Shown here: positions 1 through 9,821 of the stretch, one piece after another
How positions within the stretch are numbered: position 1 is the first letter of the stretch
Layout: the number at the start of each line of letters is the position of its first letter
Assembly (NCBI GenBank): GCA_003221695.1
Contig: QHSX01000044.1
Coordinates: 124,001 to 188,000, forward strand
Origin: Candidatus Rokuibacteriota bacterium
Lineage (GTDB): Bacteria > Methylomirabilota > Methylomirabilia > Rokubacteriales > CSP1-6
DNA length: 64,000 nt
Direction of reading: 5' to 3'
The notes under the pieces: model-generated
Told to the model about the DNA's origin: nothing
The model's database searches: none
The model's input: the letters and a program-made list of their open reading frames with translations, nothing else
Program-made: the position numbers and the translations under genes

Positions 1-1124
1 CTGAGGTAGGGGTTGCAGGTCGGATCGGGCGTGCGGAACTCGATGCGCTTGGCCCCCTCGGACTTCGAGTACATCGGGATCCGGATACACGCCGAGCGGT
101 TGCGCTGGCTGTACACGAGGTTGATCGGCGCCTCGTAGCCCGGCACCAGCCGCTTGTAGGAGTTCGTCGAGGGCGCGATCAGCGCGAGGAGCGCCGGGGC
201 GTGCTTGAGGATGCCGCCGATGTAGTAGAGGCAGTTCTTGGAGATGTCCGCGTAACTGCCGCGCTCGTAGAAGAGGTTCTTCCCGTTCTTCCAGAGCGAC
301 TGGTGGGTGTGCATGCCGGAGCCGTTGTCCTGGAAGAGCGGCTTCGGCATGAAGGTGGCGGTCTTGCCCCACTTCCGCGCCGTGTTCTTGGCGCAGTACT
401 TGTACCACATGACCTTGTCCGCCATCTTGGTCAGCGTGTCGTAGCGCATGTCGACCTCGGTCTGGCCGCCCGTCGCCACCTCGTGGTGGTGGACCTCGAT
501 GCGGACGCCCACGGACTCGAGCGCCAGGACCATGTCCGAACGGATGTCCTGGAACTTGTCCATCGGCGGGACCGGGAAGTAGCCCTGCTTGTACCGCGGC
601 TTGTAGCCGAGGTTCGGCTGCTCGAGCGTCCCTTCCTTGCCGGCGTTCCAGAAGCCCGCCTCGGAGTCGATGAAGTAGTAACCGCAGTTGTAGCTCTGGT
701 CGAAGCGGATCGAGTCGAAGAAGAAGAACTCGAGCTCGGGGCCGATGTAGACCGTGTCCGCGAGGCCCGTCTTCTTGAGGTGCGCCTCGGCCTTCTGGGC
801 GATGTAGCGCGGGTCGCGCGTGTACCACTTGCCCGTGACCGGATCCTTCACGTTACAGATGAGCACCAGCGTCGGCACCGCGGTGAAGGGGTCCATGGCG
901 GCCGTCGCCGGCTCGGGCACGAGGAGCATGTCGGACTCGTCGATCGTCTGGAACCCGCGAATCGAGGAGCCGTCAAAGCCGAGTCCTTCTTCGAAGATGT
1001 CCTCGTTCAGCTCGGAGACCGGGATCGAGAAGTGCTGCCAGAGACCCGGCAGGTCGATGAACCGGAGATCGATGATCTTGGCGCCCTTCTCCTTGGCCAG
1101 CTTGAGCACGTCCTTCGCGGTCAT
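1..1124 (-). CDS. glnA: Glutamine synthetase type I (3' end beyond window)
   Basis: ATP-dependent ligation of ammonium to glutamate in the cytosol. The 374 residues present read as a classic GSI: beta-grasp domain with DGSS at 51-54, the metal-binding ELEFFFF strand, the [10 protein letters not shown] glutamate-binding segment and the NRSACIRIP arginine region. About 95 residues of the usual 470 lie past the window edge, including the adenylylation-tyrosine region, so covalent regulation cannot be judged. The ATG has an AAGGAG Shine-Dalgarno. It follows amt and a PII gene on the same strand with a 96 bp gap, forming an ammonium-assimilation set. Confidence 0.97.
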   Translation of the reverse strand, partial: MTAKDVLKLAKEKGAKIIDLRFIDLPGLWQHFSIPVSELNEDIFEEGLGFDGSSIRGFQTIDESDMLLVPEPATAAMDPFTAVPTLVLICNVKDPVTGKWYTRDPRYIAQKAEAHLKKTGLADTVYIGPELEFFFFDSIRFDQSYNCGYYFIDSEAGFWNAGKEGTLEQPNLGYKPRYKQGYFPVPPMDKFQDIRSDMVLALESVGVRIEVHHHEVATGGQTEVDMRYDTLTKMADKVMWYKYCAKNTARKWGKTATFMPKPLFQDNGSGMHTHQSLWKNGKNLFYERGSYADISKNCLYYIGGILKHAPALLALIAPSTNSYKRLVPGYEAPINLVYSQRNRSACIRIPMYSKSEGAKRIEFRTPDPTCNPYL

Positions 1125-1220
1125 GCGGAACTCCTTTTCCTCAGTAGGTGATGGATGGCCCGATTACCTTAGGGGAACTCCCCCGCCGAATCAAGCGCCC
1201 CGGTTTGGCGTGCATCGGAT

Positions 1221-2648
1221 TCAGTGAGCCACGCGTGGTCGCGCCTCGGCGAACGCGCCCGGGTGCCCCGACCCGACCTCGCCGAACCCGCCGCCTGCGG
1301 CGTACGCCGTCTCGGAATGCTGCGAGATGTCGAGCCCGGCCACCTCGTCCTCGTCGGAGACCCGGAGCCCGACCAGGGCGTCGACCACTTTCAGGATGAT
1401 CGCGGTCCCCACGATCGCGAGCACGTACGTGGCCACGACCGCGACGATCTGGATCCACAGCTGGCCCGGGTTGCCGAAGAAGAGGCCGTCGCCGCCGCCG
1501 TCGTTGATCGCCTTGGAGGCGAAGAGCCCCGTGGCGAGCGCCCCCCACGTCCCGCCGACCCCGTGAACGCCGACGACGTCGAGCGAGTCGTCGTAGCCGA
1601 CCTTCCCCTTGAGGTTGCACGCGGTATAGCAGACGGCGCCCGCCACGGCGCCGATGATCAGCGACGAGATCGGGCCGACGTAGCCGGAGGCGGGGGTGAT
1701 CGCGACGAGCCCGGCGACGGCGCCCGACGCCGCGCCCAGCACCGTGGGCTTGCCGCGGCTCATCCACTCAGTGAACATCCAGCCGAGCGCGGCGGCGGCC
1801 GCGCCCGTGTTGGTCGCGGTGAACGCGCTCGCCGCGAGCCCGTTGGCCTCGAGCGCGCTGCCCGCGTTGAAGCCGAACCAGCCGAACCACAGGAGCGACG
1901 CGCCCGTGACCGTCATCGGCAGGTTGTGGGGCTGCATCGGCTGGTGGCCGTAGCCCCGGCGCTTGCCAAGCATGATCGCGCAGACCAACGCCGACATGCC
2001 CGACGAGATGTGGACGACCGTCCCACCCGCGAAGTCGAGCGCACCGAGTTTCTTGAGCCAGCCGCCGTCGCCCCAGACCCAGTGCGCCAGCGGATCGTAG
2101 ACAAAGGTCGCCCAGAGGACCGTGAAGAGCAGGAACGCCGAGAACTTTTTCCGCTCGGCGAACGCGCCCGTGATGAGCGCGGGCGTGATGACCGCGAACA
2201 TCATCTGGAAGAGCATGAACACCTGATGCGGGATCGTCTTTGAGTAGGCGTCGAAGGGCTCGACGCCGACGCCCCGAAGGCCGAACCATTCAAGGCCCCC
2301 GATGATCCCGCCTTTATCAGGGCCGAACGCGAGCGTGTAGCCCCAGAGGATCCACTGGATCGAGATGACCGCCAGGATGATGAAGCTCTGCATGAGCGTC
2401 GCGAGCGCGTTCTTCTGCCGCACCATGCCCCCATAGAACAGCGCGAGCCCCGGCGCCGTCATGAGGAGCACGAGCGCGGAAGAGGTCAGCATCCACGCGG
2501 TATCGCCCTTGTCGATCTTCGACGCCGCGGGCGCGGCGGCGGCCGCCGCGGCCGCCGGCGGGGGTCCGGCGGGCTGCTGAGCCCACGCCACCGTCGCTAC
2601 CGCACTCACGACCAGCGCCATTACGAGTGCGAGGCTGAGTCGCTTCAC
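1221..2648 (-). CDS. amt: Ammonium transporter, Amt family
   Basis: Inner-membrane ammonium channel of 475 residues. A cleavable signal peptide ending near AWAQQ is followed by an Ala/Pro-rich stretch and about 11 membrane segments. Family marks seen are the [11 protein letters not shown] segment, the first pore histidine in VVHISSG, the second in [10 protein letters not shown], and the C-terminal [12 protein letters not shown] helix that contacts PII proteins. The GTG start at 2648 is preceded by AAGGAGG, which fixes it against a long upstream extension in the same frame. The PII gene lies 17 bp upstream, so amt and the PII gene are co-transcribed as in glnK-amtB pairs. Confidence 0.96.
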   Translation of the reverse strand: MKRLSLALVMALVVSAVATVAWAQQPAGPPPAAAAAAAAPAASKIDKGDTAWMLTSSALVLLMTAPGLALFYGGMVRQKNALATLMQSFIILAVISIQWILWGYTLAFGPDKGGIIGGLEWFGLRGVGVEPFDAYSKTIPHQVFMLFQMMFAVITPALITGAFAERKKFSAFLLFTVLWATFVYDPLAHWVWGDGGWLKKLGALDFAGGTVVHISSGMSALVCAIMLGKRRGYGHQPMQPHNLPMTVTGASLLWFGWFGFNAGSALEANGLAASAFTATNTGAAAAALGWMFTEWMSRGKPTVLGAASGAVAGLVAITPASGYVGPISSLIIGAVAGAVCYTACNLKGKVGYDDSLDVVGVHGVGGTWGALATGLFASKAINDGGGDGLFFGNPGQLWIQIVAVVATYVLAIVGTAIILKVVDALVGLRVSDEDEVAGLDISQHSETAYAAGGGFGEVGSGHPGAFAEARPRVAH

Positions 2649-2665
2649 GGGATCCTCCTTGTGGA

Positions 2666-3121
<456 letters not shown>

Positions 3122-3177
3122 CTACGAAATGGGCAGGAGCCGGGAACGTGCCTGCGTTTCGGGCGCCGGGGAGGGGC

Positions 3178-4566
3178 CTACGGCCGGCGCTGCGGGATGC
3201 CGTGCTTGCGCATCTTCGAGTAGAGCGTCGGGCGCCGGAGCCCGAGCAGCGCCGCCGCCGCCTGCTTGTTCCACTTCGTCGTCTCGAGCGCGCGCAGGAT
3301 CGAGGCGCGCTCGATCTCCTCGAGCGAGCCCACAGGCACTTCGGACGGTGCGACCGTCGGCGCGACCCCCGGCTCGGTGTCCGCGCCCTGGAGCGGCTCG
3401 GGGAGGTCCTCGAGGGTGATCTGCGGTCCACGGGTCACGAGCACCGCGCGCTCGAGCGCGTTCTGGAGCTCGCGCACGTTGCCGGGCCACGCGTAGGAGA
3501 GGAGCCTCCGGTACGCCTCCGGCTCGATGCCCCCGACGTCCCGGCTATGCTTGGTGCGATAGCGCTCCAGGAACGCGCGGACCAGGATCGGGATATCCTC
3601 CCGGCGCTCGCGCAGCGGCGGGACGTCGATCGAGACGGTGTTGATCCGGAAGAACAGGTCCTGGCGCAGGCGACCCTCGCGCAGGGCGGCCTCGGGGCTC
3701 CGGTTCGTCGACGAGATGAGGCGGAAGTCCACCGGGACCGCCTTGGCGGCGCCCACCCGGCGCACGGCGCGCTCCTCGAGGACGCGGAGGAGCTTCGCCT
3801 GGAGCTCCGCCGGCATCTCCGTGATCTCGTCGAGGAGGAGTGAGCCGCCGTCCGCCTCCTCGAGCAGGCCCGTCTTGTCGCTGGTGGCGCCCGTGAAGGA
3901 GCCGCGGGTGTGGCCGAACAGCTCCGACTCGATGAGATCCTTGGGCAGCGCGGCGCAGTTGATCTTCACCCACGGCCCGCCGCGCCGCCGGCTCCGCTCG
4001 TGGAGCGCGTCGGCAACGAGCTCCTTGCCGGTTCCGCTCTCGCCGATGATCAGCACGTTGGCGTCGGCGTCCGCGACCGCCGCGACCGTCTCCAGGACGC
4101 GCTGGATCCCGGGCGCCTGCCCGAGGATCTCGCTGTCGGCGGCGCGGTCGGCGAGACGGCGCCGCAGGTTGGTGTTCTCGACGACGACCCGCCGGTGGTC
4201 GAGCGCGCTCCGCACGAGACCGAGGAGCTCGTCCGGATCGAACGGCTTCTCGAGAACATGGAAGGCTCCGGCCCCTTTGGTCGCCTCCATCGCCTTGCGC
4301 ACCGAGCCGTACGCGGTGATCACGATCACCTGGATCGCGGGGTCGCGTCGCCGGAGCTCCCGCGTGAGGTTGAGGCCGTCGCCGTCCGGGAGCATCAGGT
4401 CCACGATCGCGGCCTCGGGCTCGCACTGCGCGAAGGCGGCGAGCGCGTCCCGCACGTTCCCGGTCGTGCGCACCGCGTAGCCCTCGCTCTCGAGCGTGAG
4501 CCGGAGCCCGTCGGCGATCGTCTTCTCGTCGTCGACCACGAGGACCACGCTGCTGTTCGCCTTCAC
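3178..4566 (-). CDS. Sigma-54-dependent response regulator (NtrC/GlrR type)
   Basis: Transcription activator of 462 residues with three domains: receiver (1-120, phospho-acceptor D56 in [12 protein letters not shown]107), AAA+ ATPase (about 145-380, Walker A GESGTGKE at 175-182, Walker B LLLDE) and a Fis-type helix-turn-helix at the C-terminus. The sigma-54-contacting loop reads GSFTGA rather than GAFTGA, a conservative change. The GTG start overlaps the stop of the upstream hybrid kinase by four bases (GTGA). The glnB-amt promoter lies just downstream, so that operon is its likely target. Gene order favours a GlrR-like over a strict NtrC assignment. Confidence 0.93.
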   Translation of the reverse strand: MKANSSVVLVVDDEKTIADGLRLTLESEGYAVRTTGNVRDALAAFAQCEPEAAIVDLMLPDGDGLNLTRELRRRDPAIQVIVITAYGSVRKAMEATKGAGAFHVLEKPFDPDELLGLVRSALDHRRVVVENTNLRRRLADRAADSEILGQAPGIQRVLETVAAVADADANVLIIGESGTGKELVADALHERSRRRGGPWVKINCAALPKDLIESELFGHTRGSFTGATSDKTGLLEEADGGSLLLDEITEMPAELQAKLLRVLEERAVRRVGAAKAVPVDFRLISSTNRSPEAALREGRLRQDLFFRINTVSIDVPPLRERREDIPILVRAFLERYRTKHSRDVGGIEPEAYRRLLSYAWPGNVRELQNALERAVLVTRGPQITLEDLPEPLQGADTEPGVAPTVAPSEVPVGSLEEIERASILRALETTKWNKQAAAALLGLRRPTLYSKMRKHGIPQRRP

Positions 4567-6053
4567 GGCGCTACCACCGGCAGTCGCACTTGCACGCGCG
4601 TGCCGTGGCCGAGCCGGCTCTGGAGGGTGAGCTCGCCCCCGTGCAGCTGGACGACCGAGCGCGCGATCGACATGCCGAGCCCGGTCCCGTCGGGCTTGGT
4701 CGTGTAGAAGAGGTCGAACGCCCGCGAGATCGTCTCATCGCTCATGCCCGCCCCGGTGTCCTCGATCGTCACGGTGATCGTGCCGGAGTCGGTCGCGTAC
4801 GAGGTCATCAGGCCGAGCCGGCCCGAGCCGCCGAGGGCTTCGAACGCGTTGACGATGAGGTTGAGGAAGGCCTTTCGGAGCTCGCGCGCATCGAGCATGA
4901 GCGCCTCCGGGCACGTCGGATCCCACCCGCGGACCACCTCGAGCGCCGTCGTGTCGAAGCGCGCGGCGGCGAGCTCGAGGCACTCGTCGAGGAGCGTGTG
5001 GACGTTCGTCGGCGCGCGGTGGAGCTCGGGTGGGCGCCCGAACGCGGTGATCTCGGCGACCACGTCGGCGAGGTGCTCCACGCCGGCCGCGATCTTGCTC
5101 GCGAGCTCCTGACCCTCCGTGTCGCCGGCGCGGCTGAGCCGCTGCTCGAGGTGGCGGGCGTAGAGGCGCAGGCCCGCGAGCGGATTCTTGATCTCGTGGG
5201 CAACCTGCGTCGCCATCCGGCCGAGCGCCGCGAGCGCGCCGCTCCGGAGGCGCTCCAGCTCGTGCGTGTTGCGGACCGCGATCGCCGCCTGCGACGAGAA
5301 GAGCGCCAGCAGCTCGAGGTCGTCCTCGGTGGGCTCGACCCGCGTGGGCGTCTCGATGACGAGCGCTCCGGTCGGCCCGCGCTGGACGACGAGCGGCGCC
5401 GCCACGATCGTGCCCACCTCGCCGTCGCCGCCCGCCGAGCTGGTGATCGGCACGCCCTTTTCCATCGCGGTGGCCGCGGCGGCCTCGAGCGCCTCCCACG
5501 ACGGCGGGGGCGACCCGGCGCTCGCCATCGGCACGAGGCGGCCGCGCTCGAGCTGGAAGACGACGCAGCGCTCCGCTTCGGTCGCCTCGACCGTCGCCTG
5601 GGCGACCGAGTCGAGCACGCGCTCCATGATCCCGGACGAGGCGAGCGTCTGACCGACGGTCAGGAGGCGTTCGCGGTCGCGCGCCCACCGTCGCGTGGTG
5701 AGCGCGCGCTCGATCTTCGTGCGGAGCTCGTCGCGCACGAACGGCTTCGTCAGATAGTCGAAGGCGCCGCGCCGAACCGCCTGCACGGCGTTGTCGATCG
5801 TGCCGTGGGCGGTCATGATGAGCACCGGCAGCCGGCGCTGCTGCGCGTGGAGCGCCTCCATGAGCTGGACGCCGTCCATCGGTCCCATGCGCAGATCGAT
5901 GAGCGCGAGGTCGAATCGCTGCGCCGCCGCGACGTCGAGCGCGCGGCGCGGCTCACCCACGGGGGTGACGTCGAAGCCCATCGCCCCGAGGCGCATGGCG
6001 AGCACCTCGAGGATCGCCGCGTCGTCGTCGACGACCAGAACTTTCCGGGTCAT
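4563..6053 (-). CDS. Receiver-GAF-histidine kinase hybrid
   Basis: Soluble 496-residue signalling protein with an N-terminal receiver (D53 in LIDLRMG, K103), a GAF-like sensor segment (about 135-265), a dimerisation and phosphotransfer domain with H286 in VAHEIKNPLAG, and a HATPase domain with N-box and DTGAGM. No membrane segment is seen. Having the receiver first suggests that a partner kinase controls this kinase, which then phosphorylates the co-translated sigma-54 regulator. The ATG at 6053 abuts the intercistronic repeat array and lacks a clear Shine-Dalgarno. Confidence 0.9.
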   Translation of the reverse strand: MTRKVLVVDDDAAILEVLAMRLGAMGFDVTPVGEPRRALDVAAAQRFDLALIDLRMGPMDGVQLMEALHAQQRRLPVLIMTAHGTIDNAVQAVRRGAFDYLTKPFVRDELRTKIERALTTRRWARDRERLLTVGQTLASSGIMERVLDSVAQATVEATEAERCVVFQLERGRLVPMASAGSPPPSWEALEAAAATAMEKGVPITSSAGGDGEVGTIVAAPLVVQRGPTGALVIETPTRVEPTEDDLELLALFSSQAAIAVRNTHELERLRSGALAALGRMATQVAHEIKNPLAGLRLYARHLEQRLSRAGDTEGQELASKIAAGVEHLADVVAEITAFGRPPELHRAPTNVHTLLDECLELAAARFDTTALEVVRGWDPTCPEALMLDARELRKAFLNLIVNAFEALGGSGRLGLMTSYATDSGTITVTIEDTGAGMSDETISRAFDLFYTTKPDGTGLGMSIARSVVQLHGGELTLQSRLGHGTRVQVRLPVVAP

Positions 6054-6342
6054 TGGAGCGAGGGCCCCGCGACCGGCGCACTCCGTGGGTGGCGTGCCGT
6101 GGGTACGGCGCGGCTCCGTTCGACCAATCCCCCTCGCACCAAGGGCCCCGCGACCGGCGCACTCCGTGGGTGGCGTGCCGTGGGTACGGCGCGGCTCCGT
6201 TCGACCAATCCCCCTCGCACCAAGGGCCCCGCGACCGGCGCACTCCGTGGGAGTGCGAAGCCGCAGCGCGTCCGACGCGCGAGGCGAGTCTGCGTGAGTC
6301 GGCGTGCCGTGGGTACGGCGCGGCTCCGTCCACGCGGGGTCC
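6054..6342 (-). repeat. Intercistronic tandem repeat, locus A (3 units)
   Basis: Three direct copies with an 81 bp period start at 6061, 6142 and 6223 on the plus strand. The third carries an insertion of about 70 bp that repeats part of the unit. Read on the minus strand, the array starts at the lipoprotein stop codon and ends at the hybrid-kinase ATG. The core includes CCACCCACGGAGTG, a GGTCGCGGGGCC block and the perfect hairpin GCCGTACCCACGGC. It is related to the arrays at 15052, 33713 and 41108. Confidence 0.85.
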
Positions 6343-6345
6343 GCG

Positions 6346-6681
6346 TCATTTCTTCTCCCCGCGGCGCTCGATGCGGAGGTCGAGCTCCTTCAGCCGCTCG
6401 AGGTCCGCCTCACGCTTGGCGAGGTCCTCTCGGAGCCGCGCGAGTTCCCGCTGGAGCGCGAGGATCGACGCCACCGTGTTCCGGCTCATCCGGACGCGCG
6501 TGTCGGAGCCGTGTTTTGCGAGGTAGCCGTCGTACGCCGCCACGGCCGCCGCGTAGTCGCCGTGCTCGACGAGGCGGTCGGCCTTCACGAGCTCCGGCGA
6601 ATACTCCCACGGCCACGGACGCAGGGACGCGCAGCCGCCGACGAGGATCACCAGAAGGAGGCCGGCGACCAGCCGGCTCAT
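6346..6681 (-). CDS. Small QseG/YfhG-like lipoprotein
   Basis: A 111-residue protein with a lipoprotein signal peptide (MSRLVAGLLLVILVGGC, lipid-modified Cys near 17), a short helical-repeat-like region (about 30-60) and a charged coiled-coil tail (75-110, rich in RELARLREDLAKREADLERL). The ATG overlaps the stop of the membrane kinase by four bases. In E. coli the lipoprotein QseG (YfhG) sits between glrK and glrR and modulates the kinase. This protein is about half as long, so the link rests on position and topology rather than visible sequence identity. Confidence 0.7.
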   Translation of the reverse strand: MSRLVAGLLLVILVGGCASLRPWPWEYSPELVKADRLVEHGDYAAAVAAYDGYLAKHGSDTRVRMSRNTVASILALQRELARLREDLAKREADLERLKELDLRIERRGEKK

Positions 6682-8111
6682 CCGCGCGGCAAGAGCACGG
6701 TGAAGCGGCTCCCCTTCCCTTCCTGCGACTCGGCGGTCACGCGTCCGCCGTGGGCATCCACGATCCCACGCACGATCGCCAGGCCCAGGCCCGTGCCGCC
6801 CCGCTCGCGGTGGGCCTGCCGGTAGGCGTCGAAGATGTACGGCAGCGCATCGGCGGGGATCCCCACGCCCGTGTCCTCGACCTGGAGCTCGATCTCCGGG
6901 CCCACGTCGATCACCCGCACGACGACGCGGCCCCCGCGCGGCGTGAAGCGGATGGCGTTGGCGCCGAGGTTGACCACCAGCTGGTGGAGCCGCTCCTCGT
7001 CGCCGAGGTACGTGAAGTTCGCTCCGACGCGCTCCCGCTCGAGGGTGACGTCCGCCTCCTCGGCGCGGGGGTGGAGCTCGTCGACGACGCGGTCCACGAG
7101 CCACGCGAGGTTGAGCGGCTTGCGGTCGAGCTCCACGAGCCCGGCGCGCAGACGCGACATCTCGAGGATCTGATTGACGAGCCCGAGCAGGCGCTCGGAG
7201 CTCTGCCCGATGATGTCCATGAGGCGTTCCTGCTTCTCCGTGAGCGGGCCGGGAACGCCGTCGCGGAGGAGGTCGGCCGCGCCGCGGATCGACGTGAGCG
7301 GCGACCGGAGCTCGTGCGAGACGGTCGCGAAGAACTCCCGCTTCGTCTCCTCCATCTGGTGCAGCTGGCTCGCCATCGAGTTGAACGAGCGTGCGAGCGC
7401 CCCGATCTCGTCGCGGCTCTCGATCGCGATGGGCTCGCGGAACGCGCCCGCGGCGACCTCGGCCGTCGCCGAGGACAACAGGGCGAGCGAGCGGGTCATC
7501 CGCTGGGCGACGACGGCGGTGCCGAGCAGCGCCAGGCCCACCGCGGCGCCGAGCGCGATCAGCACCGCGGTCCACGTGCGCGCCTCGAGGCGCGCGGCCT
7601 CGGCCTGCGCCGCGAGGACCCGCGTATGGGTCGCCGCCATCAGCCCGTCGAGGTTCTCCTGGACGTCCTCCGCGAGGACCCGTGCGTCGGTGTCGGTGAG
7701 ACGCAGCGCACGCGCGCGCTCCCCACGCTGGAGGAGCGCCTGCTCCTCGGCGACGACGCGCCGGTATCCCTCGAACGCGGCGCTCGCCTCGTGGAGGTAG
7801 AACGCCTCTCGTTCGCTCACCGCGTACTCGGCGAGGCGCTCGAGGTTGTCGGCGACCCGCGCGGCCCGCTCGGTCCACGCCGTCGCGTAGCGCGGGTCGC
7901 CCAGCACGATCGCGCGCGCCTCGAGCCGCACGAGCGGGGCGATCGCCTCGCGGGCGGACGCGGTGAGCCGCAGCGTCGGGACGGTCCGGGTCGCGATCTC
8001 CCGGTTGACCGACACGAGACGGCCGAGCGCGCGAAGGCTCAGAAACCCGACGCCCGCGAGTACGATGATCACGAGCGCGGAGGTCAGGAAGATTTTCGAA
8101 CCGAGTCGCAT
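6678..8111 (-). CDS. Membrane sensor histidine kinase, GlrK-like
   Basis: A 477-residue kinase with a transmembrane helix (about 7-27), an alpha-helical extracytoplasmic sensor (28-178), a second membrane helix (180-200), a HAMP linker, the phospho-acceptor H266 in FFATVSHELRSPLTS, and a HATPase domain with N-box VVNLGANAIRF and DTGVGIP. The four-helix-bundle-like sensor resembles GlrK/QseE-type kinases. The lipoprotein gene overlaps its stop. It is probably the partner of the downstream sigma-54 regulator, directly or through the hybrid kinase. Confidence 0.9.
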   Translation of the reverse strand: MRLGSKIFLTSALVIIVLAGVGFLSLRALGRLVSVNREIATRTVPTLRLTASAREAIAPLVRLEARAIVLGDPRYATAWTERAARVADNLERLAEYAVSEREAFYLHEASAAFEGYRRVVAEEQALLQRGERARALRLTDTDARVLAEDVQENLDGLMAATHTRVLAAQAEAARLEARTWTAVLIALGAAVGLALLGTAVVAQRMTRSLALLSSATAEVAAGAFREPIAIESRDEIGALARSFNSMASQLHQMEETKREFFATVSHELRSPLTSIRGAADLLRDGVPGPLTEKQERLMDIIGQSSERLLGLVNQILEMSRLRAGLVELDRKPLNLAWLVDRVVDELHPRAEEADVTLERERVGANFTYLGDEERLHQLVVNLGANAIRFTPRGGRVVVRVIDVGPEIELQVEDTGVGIPADALPYIFDAYRQAHRERGGTGLGLAIVRGIVDAHGGRVTAESQEGKGSRFTVLLPRG

Positions 8112-8123
8112 GCCCTCTCTGTC

Positions 8124-8474
8124 CTACCGACCCGGGCGGCCGGCGGGCGCGGTCGCCGGCGGGGCCGCCGGAGCCAGTTGAGTCGCCACGAGCTTTGCGA
8201 TTAGTCGTTGCTGCTCGTCGAGGACCGCGATCTCGACGACACGGGTGGTAGGACCACGATGCACGATCTGGGCCTCGGCTGTCAATGTCCCACGGCTGGT
8301 GTTCCGGATGAGGTTGACCGACAACTGTAAGGTCGGCGGGAACAGCTCCGGCCCGAGCTCGCCCGTCGGGTTCGTCTCCCACATCGCGGCGGGCGTCGCG
8401 GTCTCGTCGGCGAAGGCGACGATCGTGTTCACGTCACGCACCTCCGCGAAGCTCGTCATAGATGTTACGCCCAC
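8124..8474 (-). CDS. Short PaaI-like hotdog thioesterase
   Basis: A 116-residue protein (GTG at 8474, or ATG at 8459). Residues from about 20 on follow the second part of PaaI-type acyl-CoA thioesterases: a helix VAFADETATPAAM, a strand LQLSVNLIRN, and TLTAEAQIVHRGPTT before a final strand ending in VATQL. The first 30-40 residues of the usual 140, including the HGG motif ahead of the catalytic helix, are absent, and an in-frame stop blocks extension. It overlaps the MFS gene by 41 bases. Activity without the N-terminal strands is doubtful. Confidence 0.6.
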   Translation of the reverse strand: MGVTSMTSFAEVRDVNTIVAFADETATPAAMWETNPTGELGPELFPPTLQLSVNLIRNTSRGTLTAEAQIVHRGPTTRVVEIAVLDEQQRLIAKLVATQLAPAAPPATAPAGRPGR

Positions 8475-9720
8475 GCGTCTCGCGCAGGAGCAGGCTCAGG
8501 AGCGCGGCGGCCAGCGCCAAGGCCGCGCAGGCGGCGAACGCGCCCGCGTACGCCTCGAGCGGGTAGACGCGCGCCCCGCCCGAGACGGCCCCCGCCCAGC
8601 GCGCGTCCAGGATCGCACCGAGCGGCCCCTGCGTGAGCGCGGCGCCCAGAAAGCCCCCGAGATTCACGACCGCGACCGCGATGCCGGCGAGCCCGGGCGG
8701 GTTCACTTCGCGGCCAAGCGGCCACGTGAGCACGAAGGCGGCGCCGAGCGCGCCCATCGCGAAGAAGAGCGCGTACACGCCGCCGAGCGGGAGCGCGCCG
8801 AGCGTCGCGATGAGCACGAGCCACAGCGCGAAGGAGCACGACGCGAGGACCACGTACGGCAGCTTCCGACGTCCGAGCACGCGGTCGGAGACGAAGCCCG
8901 TCAGCGGCGCCGAGCCGAGGAGCGCCAGTGACGGCGCGGTCGCGTAGAGCGCGGCGTCGCGCGCCGAGAGGCCATAGACGTCGCGCAGGTACGGCACGAC
9001 CCAGAGCGACAGGTTCCCGAACGCGGAGTAGAGGCAGAAGAACGCGAGGAACGGCGGCCAGGTGTGCGGATTGCGTAGCACCCGGACCATCCCGACCGCG
9101 ACCGCCCGCGCGGCCGGCGCCCTCTCCGTGGCGCGCGCGGCCGGCTGGTCGCGCACGACGGCGAAGCAGAGCGCGGAGACCGTGAGCGTGACGAGACCCA
9201 CGATGCCGAGTGCTCCGCGCCATCCGGCGACCGCGACGAGGAGGGCGAGGGGGGCGGTCGAGGCGAGGGCGCCCACGATCCCGACGGTGACCGTCACGGC
9301 CGAGAGGAAGCCAAAGCGTCCGGGCGGAAACCACGTCGCGGCGACCTTGAGGGCGCCGATGAACGTCGTCGCGGCGCCGAGCCCCACCGCGAACCGCGCG
9401 GCGAACAGCGCCCGTGGGGTGGCCGCGAGCCCCATCCCGACGCTCCCGAACCCCATCACGAGCCCGCCGACGGAGACGACGCGTCGGACGCCGAAGGCGT
9501 CGATGCAGAGCCCTGCGGGGATCATGAGGCCGGCATACGCGTAGAAGTAGATCGCCGACAGGAGTCCGACGATCGCGGCCGTGGTGTTGAAGTCGTGCAT
9601 GAGGTCCTTCGCGATGATCCCCGGTGCGCTCCGGTGGAAGAACGCGATGAGGAACAGGAGCGCCGGCGGGGCCCACATCGCCCACCCGCGGCGCGCATCG
9701 GACACGGCGACGAACGTCAC
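8434..9720 (-). CDS. MFS transporter
   Basis: A 428-residue major facilitator protein with about 12 hydrophobic segments. The loop between helices 2 and 3 reads GLCIDAFGVRR, a form of the MFS motif A, and a second cytoplasmic loop carries GFVSDRVLGRRKLP. It resembles organic-anion or nitrate/nitrite-type MFS members, but the substrate cannot be read from sequence. A GTG start at 9720 is chosen because upstream residues in that frame are low-complexity and charged; an ATG at 9678 is possible. It is divergent from the F420 operon across about 100 bp. Confidence 0.85.
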   Translation of the reverse strand: MTFVAVSDARRGWAMWAPPALLFLIAFFHRSAPGIIAKDLMHDFNTTAAIVGLLSAIYFYAYAGLMIPAGLCIDAFGVRRVVSVGGLVMGFGSVGMGLAATPRALFAARFAVGLGAATTFIGALKVAATWFPPGRFGFLSAVTVTVGIVGALASTAPLALLVAVAGWRGALGIVGLVTLTVSALCFAVVRDQPAARATERAPAARAVAVGMVRVLRNPHTWPPFLAFFCLYSAFGNLSLWVVPYLRDVYGLSARDAALYATAPSLALLGSAPLTGFVSDRVLGRRKLPYVVLASCSFALWLVLIATLGALPLGGVYALFFAMGALGAAFVLTWPLGREVNPPGLAGIAVAVVNLGGFLGAALTQGPLGAILDARWAGAVSGGARVYPLEAYAGAFAACAALALAAALLSLLLRETRGRNIYDELRGGA

Positions 9721-9821
9721 CGCGCCGCAAAGACCTCGTGGGCGTCGGAGAAATGCATACCGCTTAGTGATACCATAGGCGCCGTCCCGATCGAGGCGTG
9801 CACTTTTCCCGGAGGATTGTC

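Noticed and set aside
1170-1185. GGGGAACTCCCC hairpin between amt and glnA as a terminator
   Set aside because: The stem is only four to five pairs and lacks a T-tract; glnA has its own ribosome site and could well be in the same transcript.
4590-8204. A 1204-codon open frame on the plus strand opposite the kinase cluster
   Set aside because: It is antisense to three genes with clear conserved domains and is Arg/Glu/Gly-rich with no domain of its own; such long shadow frames arise from high GC.
9721-9821. Divergent promoters between the MFS and F420 operons
   Set aside because: TATGGTAT-like boxes occur, but no convincing -35/-10 pair with proper spacing could be picked on either strand.
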